DNA of 64,000 nt from Thermococcus peptonophilus (GTDB taxonomy: Archaea > Methanobacteriota_B > Thermococci > Thermococcales > Thermococcaceae), in the NCBI RefSeq assembly GCF_001592435.1, contig NZ_CP014750.1:1736001-1800000 (forward strand), given 5' to 3'. A program made the translations under genes and the position numbers. Below the pieces are notes generated by a model. It was not told the DNA's origin. It ran no database searches and saw nothing but the letters and a program-made list of their open reading frames with translations. Below, piece by piece: positions 54,760-64,000 of the stretch; position 1 is the stretch's first letter; each line of letters begins with the position of its first letter.

Positions 54760-55959
54760 ATGATCAAACCTTCCGAAAGGGCGATGGGCGTTGAGTACGC
54801 CATAAGGGATGTCGTCCTCCCGGCGAGAGAGCTTGAGAAAAAGGGCATTGAGGTAATCAGGCTCAACATAGGTGACCCCGGGAAGTACGACTTCCAGCCG
54901 CCGGAACACATGAAGGAGGCATACTGTAGGGCCATAAAAGAGGGTCACAACTACTACGGGCCGAGTGAGGGTTTACCTGAGATGAGGGAAGCTGTAGTTC
55001 AGCGCGAGAAGAGGAAGAACGGCGTGGACATCACCCCCGATGACGTCCGCGTCACAACTGCCGTCACCGAGGCACTTCAGCTCCTCTTTGGGGCACTTCT
55101 CGACCCGGGAGACAACATCTTGGTTCCAAGTCCGAGCTATCCCCCTTACACCGGTCTTGTCAAGTTCTACGGTGGAATTCCAAATGAGTACGAGACAATA
55201 GAGGAGAACGGCTGGCAGCCGGATATAGATGATATGAGAAAGCGCATAAACGAGAGGACTAAGGCGATAGCCGTTATCAACCCCAATAACCCCACAGGAG
55301 CGCTCTACGAGAAGAAGACCGTGAAAGAAATCCTCGAGCTGGCAGGTGAATACGACCTTCCCGTTATCAGCGACGAGATATACGACCTCATGACCTACGA
55401 GGGCAAGCACGTTTCACCGGGCTCGCTCACAAAGGACGTTCCTGTTATAGTTATGAACGGCCTCTCCAAGGTCTACTTCGCCACCGGCTGGCGCCTGGGC
55501 TACTTCTACTACATTGACCCCGAAAACAAGCTCGCTGAGGTCAGGGAGGCCGTTGACAAGCTTATGCGCATAAGAATATGCCCGAGCACCCCGGCACAGT
55601 TCGCGGCCATAGCCGGCCTAACGGGCCCGATGGACTACCTGGAAGAGTACATGAAGAAACTCAAGGAGAGGAGGGACTACATCTACAAGCGCCTCACCGA
55701 GATACCGGGAGTTAGCACCCAGAAGCCGCAGGGAGCGTTCTACATCTTCCCGAGGATAGAGGAGCGCTCCAAGTGGAAGAGCGACAAGGAGTTCGTCCTC
55801 GATGTCCTCCACGAGGCCCACGTTCTCTTCGTCCACGGCTCGGGCTTCGGAAGGGCAGGAAACTGGCACTTCCGCATAGTCTTCCTGCCGCCGGTTGAGA
55901 TACTGGAGAAGGCAATGGACAGGTTCGAAGAGTTCATGAGAAAGAGGATGGCAGAGTGA
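54760..55959 (+). CDS. alaT: Alanine aminotransferase
   Basis: A 399-residue class I PLP aminotransferase. The PLP Lys is in NGLSKVYFATGWRLGY; NPNNPTGALY and the cofactor Arg region follow the family. The start EYAIRDVVLPARELEKKGI is as in the characterised Pyrococcus alanine aminotransferase, which makes alanine from pyruvate as a sink for reductant. GGTGGTGAT precedes the ATG. Confidence 0.94.
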   Translation: MIKPSERAMGVEYAIRDVVLPARELEKKGIEVIRLNIGDPGKYDFQPPEHMKEAYCRAIKEGHNYYGPSEGLPEMREAVVQREKRKNGVDITPDDVRVTTAVTEALQLLFGALLDPGDNILVPSPSYPPYTGLVKFYGGIPNEYETIEENGWQPDIDDMRKRINERTKAIAVINPNNPTGALYEKKTVKEILELAGEYDLPVISDEIYDLMTYEGKHVSPGSLTKDVPVIVMNGLSKVYFATGWRLGYFYYIDPENKLAEVREAVDKLMRIRICPSTPAQFAAIAGLTGPMDYLEEYMKKLKERRDYIYKRLTEIPGVSTQKPQGAFYIFPRIEERSKWKSDKEFVLDVLHEAHVLFVHGSGFGRAGNWHFRIVFLPPVEILEKAMDRFEEFMRKRMAE

Positions 55960-55974
55960 TTTTTCTCTCCCTTT

Positions 55975-56178
55975 TCATCCGCCAGAGACGACGGGGATTA
56001 CCTCGACGTAAGCGCCGTCCTCTACTTTTTCTTCCTCTAGGGCGACCTTTCCATTCACCCTCGCTATGGCGCTCTCGGTGTTGAAGCCAACTTCTCTCAG
56101 GATGTCTGCTACGGTAACGCCCTTCTGCCACTCTATCTCCTTTTCTATTCCCCTTCCGAGGACCTTGACTTTTATCAT
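55975..56178 (-). CDS. ThiS/MoaD-like sulfur carrier
   Basis: A 67-residue ubiquitin-like protein ending EVIPVVSGG, with the C-terminal Gly-Gly for thiocarboxylate formation. IEWQKGVTVADILREVGF is typical of ThiS-like carriers. ATG 56178 has GGTGG five bases before it. It is one of two such carriers in the window. Confidence 0.87.
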   Translation of the reverse strand: MIKVKVLGRGIEKEIEWQKGVTVADILREVGFNTESAIARVNGKVALEEEKVEDGAYVEVIPVVSGG

Positions 56179-56222
56179 CCCCACCACCGGTTCTTGGTTT
56201 GGAGATCACAATAAAAGCGTTT

Positions 56223-57140
56223 CTAGTGGAAAAGAACCGTCCTCTTGAAAACGTCCCTATGGTTTCCAAAGGCCTCGAACATCGCCCCTGAGTAGCTTTC
56301 CACCGCCATGTCGAGGAGCCTGTTCAGGTTCGAGTTTATCTCGTCGCTCATGGGCATGTAGAGCGGGGCCGGCTCGTAGTAGTCCATTCCTTTAAGGAGA
56401 GACGTTGAGAAGTACCAGAGGGTCTTTTTGATCTTCCTACCCCTCACTGGAGAAAAGCTCGCGTCTCCACCGCCAAAAGCCGCGTGGAGGATGATTATCT
56501 TCTCGATTTCTACGCCCCTTCTAAGGGCAATCCTCCTCTCGGAGCTCGATATGTCTACGATCCTGTACCCGCTCCTCGTGGTGTCCTGGTATTCCACCTT
56601 TATCCCGTAGATCTCCTCTATCTTCGGGTCGTATACCAGGACGTCGGTGCCCCCTATGACGAAAATCCTTCCGTCCCTTACGTCCACAACGGTGTTCTCT
56701 GTGCTCAGGACGGGCAGACCCTCAGAAAGGGCCAAGGCGGAAATCGTGCTCTTTCCGGTGTGAGGATACCCAACAAAGAGAACGGCTTTTCCGTTTTCGT
56801 TTATAACGCTGACAGAATCCGTGATGAAAATCCTGCCTTTCCTTGCACCAGCCCTCGCGGTTGCTTGGAGGAGGAAGAACACTGGGGCCTCGTTTTTGTA
56901 CGCCTGCGGAACTGCGGATTCGAGCTTGTAGTAGTCTTTTGAATTGACATCGTAGAGGGAACTGAAGACCCTGAACTTCTCGCCCTTGAAGCGCTCGATG
57001 ATTACGTTTGGGCGGGCATCACCACGCAGAACATCTGGAAGATAGCGCCTGGCAAAGGTTGTTTGAAAACCGTCCTCAAAACCGTCGTCAAGCTCCCCCT
57101 CGAAGAGTACTCCAACGCCCCCGACGCTGATCATCGCCAT
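56223..57140 (-). CDS. HPr kinase-like P-loop protein
   Basis: A 305-residue protein. VLFVGYPHTGKSTISALALS is a P-loop of the HprK/PEPCK type, following an N-terminal domain of about 115 residues. LPVLSTENTVVDVRDGRIFV resembles the segment after it in HprK-like proteins. Its substrate is unknown since archaea lack the PTS. TATA TTTATAA about 26 bases upstream and no good ribosome binding site suggest a leaderless start at 57140; ATG 57134 is an alternative. Confidence 0.75.
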   Translation of the reverse strand: MAMISVGGVGVLFEGELDDGFEDGFQTTFARRYLPDVLRGDARPNVIIERFKGEKFRVFSSLYDVNSKDYYKLESAVPQAYKNEAPVFFLLQATARAGARKGRIFITDSVSVINENGKAVLFVGYPHTGKSTISALALSEGLPVLSTENTVVDVRDGRIFVIGGTDVLVYDPKIEEIYGIKVEYQDTTRSGYRIVDISSSERRIALRRGVEIEKIIILHAAFGGGDASFSPVRGRKIKKTLWYFSTSLLKGMDYYEPAPLYMPMSDEINSNLNRLLDMAVESYSGAMFEAFGNHRDVFKRTVLFH

Positions 57141-57217
57141 CGTTCATCATCTAGGGTGCGGGGTTATAAATCATTCGGAGAATTTTTATACCTCACGGCT
57201 AACTTCCTGAGAGGCCT

Positions 57218-59380
57218 ATGGTTACGCTCATCATCGCTGAAAAGCCCAATGTCGCTAGAAAGATAGCCTACGCTTTAGCTGAAGGCAAGCCCGTGAGGAA
57301 GACAATCGGCAAGGTTAGCTATTATGAGTTCACGCGGGACGGAAAGAAGGTTATAGTCGCCCCGGCCGTTGGGCATCTCTTCTCCCTTGCTCCAAAAACC
57401 AAGACCTACGGCTACCCTGTTTTCGACATCGAGTGGGTTCCCGTCTATGTTGCTGAAAAGGGGAAGAGCTACGCGAAGGACTACATTAAAGCCCTTGCAA
57501 CCCTCGCCAAGAGGGCTGATGAGTTCGTGGTTGCTTGCGACTACGACACTGAAGGAGAGGTGATAGGTTACACAGCCCTGAAGTACGCCTGCGGCGTTGA
57601 TCCCTCAAAGGCCAAGCGCATGAAGTTCTCTGCCTTGACCAAGAAGGATCTCCTCAAGGCATGGTACAACATGGAACCGACGATAAACTTCGGGATGGCA
57701 GATGCAGGAATAGCCCGCCACGTTCTAGACTGGTACTGGGGCGTGAACCTTTCGAGGGCTTTGACATCTGCCATAAAGCGCGCGAGCGGGAAGTGGATGG
57801 TTCTCTCGACCGGTAGGGTTCAGGGGCCTACTCTTAAGTTCCTGGTTGAGAGGGAGAAGGAGATACAGAACTTCGAGCCTAAGCCCTACTGGGTCATAAA
57901 GATGCTCCTTGAAAAGAACGGGGAGCAGTACACGGCCGTCTATGAGAAAGAGAAAGTTTGGGACGAGGAAGAGGCCAAAAAGGTAGTGGCGGAGGCCAAG
58001 AAGGGACCTGCATTCGTTGAGAAAGTTGAAGTAAAACAGCAGAGGAGAAACCCGCCTGTCCCTTTCGACCTTGGAACCCTCCAGAGGGAGGCCTACTCGG
58101 CCTTCGGCTATTCTCCAAAGAAGACTTTAGACATCGCGCAGAAGCTTTATGAGCGCGGGATCTGCTCGTATCCACGCACAAGCTCCCAAAAGCTCCCCAA
58201 GAACCTGAACTTCCGCTCGATAATACAGAACTTAGCCAAACTGCCGGAGTACAAGCCCTTCGCCCACGAGCTTTTGGGCAAGGAAAACCTCAAGCCGGTA
58301 GAGGGAAAGAAGGACGATCCAGCTCACCCGGCTATATACCCAACGGGCGAGCTTCCAAAGCCAGGTGAGCTGACGAAGGACGAGCAGAACATCTATGACC
58401 TTGTCGTCAGGCGCTTTTTGGCGCTCTTCATGGAGCCAGCTGTGAGGGAGAGCATGAAGGTGATAATAAATTCCAACAACCACCGCTTCATCCTGGGCGG
58501 TGCGAGGACGCTCAAGGAGGGCTGGCTGAAGGTTTACGGGAAGTACGTCAAGTTTGACGAGGTTATTCTCCCGGCCTTTAAGGAGGGTGAAGCCGTAAAG
58601 GTCATCCAGATAAAGCGCGAGAAAAAGAAGACTAAGCCACCGGCTCGCTATTCTCCAGCGGCGGTCATAAAGAAGATGGAAGACCTCGGCATAGGCACAA
58701 AGGCCACTCGCGCTCAAATTCTTGAGACCCTTTACAGCAGAGGCTACATCGAGGGCAAGAAGAAGATCAAGGTAACTCCCCTCGGAATGCGTGTTGTTGA
58801 GGCCCTCGAAAAGAACGTTCCGGATATAGTCAGCGTTGAACTAACGAGGGCCTTCGAAGAGAAGATGGAGGAAATAATGGCAGGAAAGGCGAACAAAGAC
58901 CAAGTCATCGAGGAGAGCAAGGAACAGCTGATAAAGATACTCCAGGTCTTCAAAGAAAAGGAGCTGGATATCGGCAAAATGCTCCTTGAGAGCACTGGAA
59001 CCGGCGTAACGACGAGCAAAGAGGCCGCGAAGAAAGCGGGGGCGGTTAAAGATACCAACGACGAGGAAAAATCCGACGGCAAGGCTGGTGGGGGAACTAC
59101 TCAAAAAGCCGAGAGGAAGCCCCTCGTCGTGGGTAAGTGCCCGAAGTGCGGCGGCGATCTCGTCATCCGCTACAACAGGAAGACAGGGAAGAGGTTTGTC
59201 GGCTGTTCAAACTGGCCGAAGTGTGATGTTACCTATCCAATCCTTCAGCGCGGGCAGGTTATCCCAACTGGAAAGACCTGCTGCAACGGTGCGCCCGTCG
59301 TAAAGATACGGGAGAAGGGCAGGGAATACGAGATATGCCTCGACATGAACTGCAAGGACTGGAAAAAGAAAGTGAACTAA
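57218..59380 (+). CDS. topA: DNA topoisomerase type IA
   Basis: A 720-residue enzyme that relaxes negative supercoils. TOPRIM motifs ([27 protein letters not shown]), the active-site Tyr in [12 protein letters not shown], and [14 protein letters not shown] are present. The C-terminal quarter has a charged linker and a zinc ribbon (CPKCGGDL then CSNWPKC) followed by CCNGAP and CLDMNC. TATA TTTTTATACC is about 30 bases before the ATG with no ribosome binding site, so the mRNA is probably leaderless. Confidence 0.96.
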   Translation: MVTLIIAEKPNVARKIAYALAEGKPVRKTIGKVSYYEFTRDGKKVIVAPAVGHLFSLAPKTKTYGYPVFDIEWVPVYVAEKGKSYAKDYIKALATLAKRADEFVVACDYDTEGEVIGYTALKYACGVDPSKAKRMKFSALTKKDLLKAWYNMEPTINFGMADAGIARHVLDWYWGVNLSRALTSAIKRASGKWMVLSTGRVQGPTLKFLVEREKEIQNFEPKPYWVIKMLLEKNGEQYTAVYEKEKVWDEEEAKKVVAEAKKGPAFVEKVEVKQQRRNPPVPFDLGTLQREAYSAFGYSPKKTLDIAQKLYERGICSYPRTSSQKLPKNLNFRSIIQNLAKLPEYKPFAHELLGKENLKPVEGKKDDPAHPAIYPTGELPKPGELTKDEQNIYDLVVRRFLALFMEPAVRESMKVIINSNNHRFILGGARTLKEGWLKVYGKYVKFDEVILPAFKEGEAVKVIQIKREKKKTKPPARYSPAAVIKKMEDLGIGTKATRAQILETLYSRGYIEGKKKIKVTPLGMRVVEALEKNVPDIVSVELTRAFEEKMEEIMAGKANKDQVIEESKEQLIKILQVFKEKELDIGKMLLESTGTGVTTSKEAAKKAGAVKDTNDEEKSDGKAGGGTTQKAERKPLVVGKCPKCGGDLVIRYNRKTGKRFVGCSNWPKCDVTYPILQRGQVIPTGKTCCNGAPVVKIREKGREYEICLDMNCKDWKKKVN

Positions 59381-59745
59381 AGCGCCGCCATCATGGATAT
59401 CCCGAGAAGCAACCTGAAGAACCACAGCACTATGAACTCAACGGCTATTGCAATTAGGAAAGCTAGGGTAGCCTTGAACCAGTTGGTATCGAACACTACC
59501 TTTATCACCCAGATGTAGGCTATTATGCCAAGTATCCATCCGAGCAGTGGGATCATGAACAGGATTCCTGCCAGAATTCCGCCGCCAACGACGGCCACTA
59601 TTGACTTCCCAAGGCTCGCTTTTTTAATCCCGGCCAACTCTGCACCAAGGTACAGAACAAAGCCCGCTATAACCAGTGCAATGAGTATGGCAGTTAGACC
59701 CACTACTCCCATTGTGAACATTCCAAGACCCATTGGCCCGTGCAT
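59377..59745 (-). CDS. Small integral membrane protein
   Basis: A 122-residue protein with four hydrophobic helices ([74 protein letters not shown]). The N-terminus [12 protein letters not shown] is Met/His-rich. No family recognised. ATG 59745 has GGTGG before it. Its stop overlaps the topA stop. Confidence 0.78.
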   Translation of the reverse strand: MHGPMGLGMFTMGVVGLTAILIALVIAGFVLYLGAELAGIKKASLGKSIVAVVGGGILAGILFMIPLLGWILGIIAYIWVIKVVFDTNWFKATLAFLIAIAVEFIVLWFFRLLLGISMMAAL

Positions 59746-59844
59746 GATACCACCCAATATTGTTTGGAGTTCGAGGCCTTAAACCTTTGCTAGATTAGTG
59801 CAGTCTAAGGAAAACATTTATCTGGGGAGGCATTACTTCCAAAT

Positions 59845-60648
59845 ATGCTGGACGCCGAACGCACGGTTAGGACATTGCTGGCAAACTCCGAGAGTGTTTT
59901 AAATGAACTCAGAAAACGGATTGCCGAGAACAACGTTACACTTGCTTTTCTCCTGGACATTCAGTCCCTCTTCGTCCTTGGCCTTGGAGATGCCAGTCTG
60001 TACGCTTTCGCATTAAACATGGACGACGTCGTTGAGGAATCCTACAAGTTCTTTCGCGAAGGATACTCTCTGATGAAGAAGAACGGCCTCTTAGTGAGCA
60101 ACCCTGATCTTGACCTCCAGCTTGGTGTGTTGAAAAATTTAGATATAAAACGTGGTTTTTCACTTGACAGACGGCTTTCAATGCTCGGAAGCCCAAAGGA
60201 AATACAGGTGTGGGTGAACAGAATAATTAAGCTTCGCAATGCCCTTCATGGTGTTTTTCCGCGTGACCCTCTTAGGGAGCTTGGCTACGGAATGTCGAAG
60301 GATGACCGGAAGTTTCCGCTCCTCTTGAAAGCCGTCAGGAGGATTTATGGGATGAACCCTCCCACCGTTGAGGCTCTATCGAGACTGTTATACCTTGAGA
60401 TGAAGCTGGGGCTTAAGCCTTCTAAACTGCCCTGTAAAGATGGTCTCTGTGAGGAGATCGCCTCGGTTGGGGACGTTGGGAACTTTGAAGTGGTGAGTTC
60501 GGGCGATGTTGAGCTCTACTACCGCTTCAAAGATAAGAAACACCTGGACGCCCCCTGGGGCCGGCTAACGATGGGGGAACCTGTTGAGGTAATCGTTTTC
60601 TCAAAGGAAAAGAAGAAGGGGTTCAGGCTGGTTAAAGAAGCTCCTTGA
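59845..60648 (+). CDS. Hypothetical protein, alpha-helical
   Basis: A 267-residue protein of unknown function. It is helical and soluble, with a CKDGLC pair near residue 195 and a beta-rich C-terminus. TATA CATTTATC about 28 bases upstream and no ribosome binding site suggest a leaderless start. It overlaps the convergent reductase gene by 17 bases. Confidence 0.7.
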   Translation: MLDAERTVRTLLANSESVLNELRKRIAENNVTLAFLLDIQSLFVLGLGDASLYAFALNMDDVVEESYKFFREGYSLMKKNGLLVSNPDLDLQLGVLKNLDIKRGFSLDRRLSMLGSPKEIQVWVNRIIKLRNALHGVFPRDPLRELGYGMSKDDRKFPLLLKAVRRIYGMNPPTVEALSRLLYLEMKLGLKPSKLPCKDGLCEEIASVGDVGNFEVVSSGDVELYYRFKDKKHLDAPWGRLTMGEPVEVIVFSKEKKKGFRLVKEAP

Positions 60649-61819
60649 GGAGGTTGAGCCTCCTCTTGCTCATCAGAACCTTCGGGTGCTTCAGGAGGGT
60701 TTTTATGACTTCAACGTAGTCACCAGCAGCTATCTTCTCCGCGTCGGCGCCGCTGAGTAACTGGATGAACAGATCGAGGTCTTCATCAGTAAGCTTCTCC
60801 GTAACGCGCCTGACCTTGAGGACTTTTTCAAGTCTCTTTCCATCGGTCTCCCACCACTCCCTGGTGTAGTTCTGGAGGAGGGAGATGTTTTCCTCTTCGA
60901 GGGCCTTGACGATCCACTTGCTAGCTATCGTTCCTGCTTCCATTGCCTCGGCCATTCCACCGCCGTGCATCGGGTTTACCTGTCTGGCTGCGTCCCCAAC
61001 GACGAGAACGTTGTCCTTGACGAGCTCCTTGACGAAGCCCCCAACGGGAACAACGCCGACATTCACCTCGAGGAGCTTCTTTGCGGGAATATTGTTCTCC
61101 TTCAGCCACTTGTCGAGGTAGTACTTGGCGGTCTTTGGATTGTCGGAGTTTATGCCTATGCCGACGTTGGCCCTGTCCTCGTCCTTCGGGAAGACCCAGA
61201 CGTAACCCCTCGGGGCAATCTCGTTGCCGAACCAGAGATGGATTAAATCCGGGTCAAAGCCCTCTATGAGCATCTCGTACTCGTAGCTTGAGTCGAATTC
61301 GTGAGGTGGAGCGTAGGTGTTTATTCCGGCTTTCCTCGCTATGGTGCTCTCAACGCCGTCAGCCGCTACGATAATGTCAGCGTGAATCTCAACAGGCTCA
61401 TCCTCGTGCTTGGCCTTGATTCCGACTATCTTGCCGTCCTTTTTTATGACGTCAAGGGCCTCAGTCCTCGCGAGGACGTCCGCACCGGCCTTAGCGGCGT
61501 AGTAAGCGAGCATCTTGTCAAAGACCTTCCTCTCAAGGATGACCCCACTGACTTCCTTGTAGCGCATTTCAAGCTCGTAGCCGCTGGGGGAGTAGAGCTT
61601 GGCTCCGTAGATCTCGCGGTTGATAAATCTCTTGTCGTAGGGGATGTCGTACTTATCAAAGACCTTAATGCTTATTCCCTCGGCGCACTGCTTGGGAGTG
61701 CCTATCGCCCACTTCTTGTCGATGAGAAGGACTGAGAAGCCAGCTTTAGCGACGTTTCTCGCAACTATGGGGCCAGCGATACCAGAACCGACCACAACAA
61801 CGTCGTACTTCCAGGTCAT
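60632..61819 (-). CDS. Geranylgeranyl reductase (archaeal lipid saturation)
   Basis: A 395-residue FAD enzyme that saturates the geranylgeranyl chains of archaeal ether lipids. FAD-binding [18 protein letters not shown], the PXXYXWXFP-like [12 protein letters not shown] and [14 protein letters not shown] are the family motifs. It overlaps the ferredoxin gene before it by four bases, so that ferredoxin is likely its electron donor. Confidence 0.93.
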   Translation of the reverse strand: MTWKYDVVVVGSGIAGPIVARNVAKAGFSVLLIDKKWAIGTPKQCAEGISIKVFDKYDIPYDKRFINREIYGAKLYSPSGYELEMRYKEVSGVILERKVFDKMLAYYAAKAGADVLARTEALDVIKKDGKIVGIKAKHEDEPVEIHADIIVAADGVESTIARKAGINTYAPPHEFDSSYEYEMLIEGFDPDLIHLWFGNEIAPRGYVWVFPKDEDRANVGIGINSDNPKTAKYYLDKWLKENNIPAKKLLEVNVGVVPVGGFVKELVKDNVLVVGDAARQVNPMHGGGMAEAMEAGTIASKWIVKALEEENISLLQNYTREWWETDGKRLEKVLKVRRVTEKLTDEDLDLFIQLLSGADAEKIAAGDYVEVIKTLLKHPKVLMSKRRLNLLKELL

Positions 61820-62019
61820 TCGCTCACCTCCAGGGGTTCAGCGCTTAAAGCTCCAACGGGGCAGGCATTGATGCATATCCTGCAGCTTATGCACTTGTCC
61901 TGGATGAACTCCCAGCCGGTTGAATGCACCTCTATCGCGAGTGTCGGGCAGACGCCGGCACAACCGCCGCAGAGATAGCATTTATCTTCGTTCACAACCA
62001 CTTTAATCTTCTCCGGCAT
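61816..62019 (-). CDS. Ferredoxin, two 4Fe-4S clusters
   Basis: A 67-residue ferredoxin with [12 protein letters not shown] and [15 protein letters not shown] 62019 has GGCGGTGA before it. It is translationally coupled to the geranylgeranyl reductase and its start overlaps the end of surR, so surR, ferredoxin and reductase may share a transcript. Confidence 0.93.
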   Translation of the reverse strand: MPEKIKVVVNEDKCYLCGGCAGVCPTLAIEVHSTGWEFIQDKCISCRICINACPVGALSAEPLEVSE

Positions 62020-62713
62020 CGGTTTCACCGCCCAGCTTCGCCTTCAGTCTTTCCTCATCAACCTCAATTACGCTGTCTTTTATTCTTAACGGTACGAATC
62101 TGTCCAGCTCCTCGGCCTTCTGCAGGACTTCCCTCTCCTTCAGGTTAAGCCTGTCTGAGAGCTCGTCAACTGTTGCCCTTCCGTTCAGGAGAACGTAGTG
62201 GAGAATTGCCAGCTGGGTCATGTCGCCGATCTCTTTGAGGTACGTGTCCTTTATTGATTTCATAAGCCTGTCCCTTCTGCTTTCGATAGCTCTAAGGGCT
62301 TCAAGAACTTTCTCAAGCTCTTTAGTAGCTCTCATGAACAGGTCTATCATCTCAAGGAGGTTTTCGGGGCTCTCCTTCAGCAGATCGAGGTTTATCTCTA
62401 TCTCCCCACCATGTTCATCGCCTAGGTCAAGGCCGCGGTACCAGAAGATGTTTGGTGTTATCGTGGCGACGTACGTTTTTGAAATGTCGATGTTGTAGTA
62501 CTTTCTCGCCGGGCCGATGAACGGGCCCTCTCTTTCGTAAGACTTCAAAATTCCCTCACGTTCCATGATTTTAAGGTGCTTTGCGACTGCCGTCGAGGAA
62601 ACGCTCACCTTGCTGCTAAGAAAGCTGAAGTAGCACTCAGTACAGGTGAGGTGGCTTAGTAAATCTCTCCTAACTTTGTTCCCGAGTATGTAAAAGATGT
62701 CCGGTTCAGACAT
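62003..62713 (-). CDS. surR: Sulfur response regulator SurR
   Basis: SurR is the redox switch of Thermococcales: with its Cys pair reduced it activates hydrogenase genes and represses sulfur genes, and oxidation by elemental sulfur releases it from DNA. This 236-residue protein starts MSEPDIFYILGNKVRRDLLS and keeps the CTEC switch (Cys24/Cys27) within a winged helix (VSSTAVAKHLKIMEREG), plus a second winged helix near the C-terminus. ATG 62713 has AGGTG before it. The matching DNA site lies in its own promoter, and the pdo gene is divergent. Confidence 0.97.
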   Translation of the reverse strand: MSEPDIFYILGNKVRRDLLSHLTCTECYFSFLSSKVSVSSTAVAKHLKIMEREGILKSYEREGPFIGPARKYYNIDISKTYVATITPNIFWYRGLDLGDEHGGEIEINLDLLKESPENLLEMIDLFMRATKELEKVLEALRAIESRRDRLMKSIKDTYLKEIGDMTQLAILHYVLLNGRATVDELSDRLNLKEREVLQKAEELDRFVPLRIKDSVIEVDEERLKAKLGGETDAGED

Positions 62714-62763
62714 GCCCAACACCTGCCCAAATCTGTGACGTAAGGTTTATATAGTGAACATTC

Positions 62764-62780
62764 AACCTTAGGTTGCAAAC
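62764..62780. promoter_or_regulatory. Extended SurR-type site in the surR-pdo intergenic region
   Basis: AAC-CTTAG-GTT-GCA-AAC matches the consensus exactly and lies about 10 bases upstream of the surR TATA (62744-62755, read on the minus strand). A second core GTTn3AAC (GTTATAAAC, 62818-62826) covers the pdo TATA; its extended arm has one mismatch. This arrangement at the known SurR-PDO locus supports the reading of the other sites in the window. Confidence 0.8.
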
Positions 62781-62847
62781 CTGGGGATTCCAGGCTGAAG
62801 ATGACTTCACACGGTTGGTTATAAACCTTTAGATGGAGGTGTTTGAT

Positions 62848-63528
62848 ATGGGACTCATTAGCGATGCCGACAAGAAGGTAATTAAGGAGGAGTTCTTCTC
62901 AAAGATGACTAACCCGGTTAAGCTCATCGTTTTCGTCGGGAAGGAGCACTGCCAGTACTGCGACCAGCTCAAGCAGCTCGTCCAGGAGCTTTCCGAGCTG
63001 AGCGACAAGCTGAGCTACGAGGTCGTTGACTTCGACACGGAGGAAGGCAAGAAGCTGGCCGAGCAGTACAGGATAGACCGTGCTCCAGCCACCACCATAA
63101 CCCAGGACGGCAGGGATATGGGTGTTCGCTTCTTTGGCCTTCCAGCCGGCCATGAGTTCGGCGCCTTCCTTGAGGACATCGTTGATGTCAGCAACGGCAC
63201 GACCGACCTCGCACCCGACACCAAGGAGGCAATTCACGGCGTTGATAAGGACGTCAGGATACTCGTCTTCGTCACACCCACCTGCCCGTACTGCCCTCTC
63301 GCCGTCAGGATGGCCCACAAGTTCGCCATCGAGAACACCCTGGCTGGAAAGGGCAAGATACTCGGCGATATGGTCGAGGCAATCGAGTACCCCGAGTGGG
63401 CCGATCAGTACAGCGTCATGGCAGTTCCGAAGATAGTCATCCAGGTGGACGGCGAGGACAAGATCCAGTTCGAGGGCGCTTATCCAGAAAAGATGTTCCT
63501 CGAGAAGCTCCTCGCTGCCCTCGAATGA
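62848..63528 (+). CDS. pdo: Protein disulfide oxidoreductase (two thioredoxin folds)
   Basis: A 226-residue protein of two thioredoxin folds, the same length as the characterised Pyrococcus PDO. Each has a CxxC: CQYC (Cys35/38) and CPYC (near residue 146). With a thioredoxin reductase-like partner it reduces disulfides and SurR. ATG 62848 has GGAGGTG upstream, although the TATA at about 62818-62827 would put the transcript start very close to the ATG. Confidence 0.96.
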   Translation: MGLISDADKKVIKEEFFSKMTNPVKLIVFVGKEHCQYCDQLKQLVQELSELSDKLSYEVVDFDTEEGKKLAEQYRIDRAPATTITQDGRDMGVRFFGLPAGHEFGAFLEDIVDVSNGTTDLAPDTKEAIHGVDKDVRILVFVTPTCPYCPLAVRMAHKFAIENTLAGKGKILGDMVEAIEYPEWADQYSVMAVPKIVIQVDGEDKIQFEGAYPEKMFLEKLLAALE

Positions 63529-63647
63529 TTTTCCTATTTTTCTACTATGTATATTTTAGTCCATCATGGGACTCAAAACGGCCTCACAAGGGTTCTTAAA
63601 CTTTACGCAACCGATATAAACCTTTTTCCTCCAGATACCACTCGAAA

Positions 63648-63662
63648 AGCTTATATATGGGA
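63648..63662 (+). promoter_or_regulatory. Promoter of rpoH
   Basis: BRE-like CGAAAAG followed by TATA CTTATATATG predicts a start near 63685. It is the clearest BRE/TATA pair in the gap 63529-63720, which otherwise shows no gene. Confidence 0.55.
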
Positions 63663-63720
63663 AGCATCAGGTGGTGGGTAGTGAATCGTTCTGTAAAAAA
63701 CGTTAAGGGGGCAATTCTCG

Positions 63721-63969
63721 GTGGCGGCGAAAAAAGAGTTTAACATATTCGATCACGTGTTAGTTCCTGAGCATAGAGTCCTCAGCGAAGAGGAAAAAGA
63801 GGAGCTTCTCAGGAGGTACAGGATAAGGATATCCCAGCTTCCACAGATAAAAGCCTCTGATCCTGCCGTCGTTGCTCTCGGCGCAAAGCCAGGTGACGTT
63901 ATCGAGATCAAAAGAAAGAGTCCCACGGCGGGCTATTACTACTACTACCGCCTTGTTGTGGAGGACTGA
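63721..63969 (+). CDS. rpoH: RNA polymerase subunit H (Rpb5)
   Basis: An 82-residue archaeal Rpb5 C-terminal domain: [39 protein letters not shown], and [10 protein letters not shown] at the end. GTG 63721 follows GGGGGCA by seven bases. In Thermococcales it heads the rpoH-B-A' operon. Confidence 0.97.
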   Translation: MAAKKEFNIFDHVLVPEHRVLSEEEKEELLRRYRIRISQLPQIKASDPAVVALGAKPGDVIEIKRKSPTAGYYYYYRLVVED

Positions 63970-63986
63970 TTTTGGGGTGAGACGTT

Positions 63987-64000
63987 ATGAGCAGGGGAGT
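63987..64000 (+). CDS. rpoB: First codons of a gene after rpoH, probably rpoB
   Basis: ATG at 63987 has GGGGTGA at the right distance and reads MSRG before the window ends. Position directly after rpoH is the only reason to call it RNA polymerase subunit B. Confidence 0.5.

Overview
The window is chromosomal DNA from a hyperthermophilic archaeon of the order Thermococcales, most likely a Thermococcus. The support is internal: SurR next to protein disulfide oxidoreductase and the RNA polymerase subunit H gene, formaldehyde:ferredoxin oxidoreductase, ADP-dependent glucokinase beside a cupin-type phosphoglucose isomerase, ATPase-type HypB, archaeal ribosomal and translation genes (L44e, S27e, aIF2alpha, Nop10), BRE/TATA promoters, GGTGA-type ribosome binding sites and several apparently leaderless genes. 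I see no rRNA, tRNA, CRISPR array or insertion sequence. The species cannot be fixed from sequence alone.

Left part (1-19 kb), a hydrogen and one-carbon region. It opens with the end of a CooC-type CO dehydrogenase maturation ATPase and a frameshifted AMP-forming acetyl-CoA synthetase. Then come hypD, hypC and a HypC paralogue lacking the essential Cys2, a DUF302 gene and a TetR regulator. A long operon follows: a molybdopterin oxidoreductase of the formate dehydrogenase superfamily, a four-cluster ferredoxin, two antiporter-like membrane subunits, NuoH-like, fused NuoC/D-like [NiFe] large subunit, 8Fe ferredoxin and NuoB-like subunit. Next to it lie a nucleotidyltransferase-like gene, mobA, and hypA-hypB-hycI. 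Three near-identical palindromes (TGACTRGNYAGTCA) at the start of the DUF302, tetR and oxidoreductase transcripts look like operators of the TetR protein. The catalytic subunit lacks the His and Arg signature of true formate dehydrogenases, so its substrate is open.

Middle (19-42 kb), an accessory region. It holds a cation diffusion facilitator, two separate NifX-like plus DGC-like gene pairs, a minimal sufCB pair, a long radical SAM/SPASM protein, two anion exporters, UspA with an ACR3-type exporter, a frameshifted ABC exporter, an operon of polyferredoxin, two tandem tungsten oxidoreductases and an FAD oxidoreductase that resembles the AorABC layout, a frameshifted MFS transporter, and the formaldehyde oxidoreductase gene with a MoaD-like protein.

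Right part (42-64 kb), mostly conserved housekeeping: RNase Z, TraB-like protein, sugar phosphate enzymes, a nickel/cobalt ECF transporter, PAC2 protein, Nop10, aIF2alpha, S27e, L44e, a split LysO exporter, alanine aminotransferase, topoisomerase IA, geranylgeranyl reductase, SurR, PDO, RpoH and the first codons of what is probably rpoB.

The strongest unifying signal is regulatory. I find six exact copies of the extended SurR recognition sequence (GTTn3AACn5GTT), at hypC-paralogue/DUF302, inside the hydrogenase operon, hypA, sufC/DGC, the Ni/Co transporter and surR itself, plus a one-mismatch copy before the tungsten enzyme operon. Hydrogenase structural genes, their maturation, nickel supply and sulfur handling thus appear to sit in one sulfur-redox regulon. 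Four genes are broken by single-base indels, which may be real decay or assembly error.
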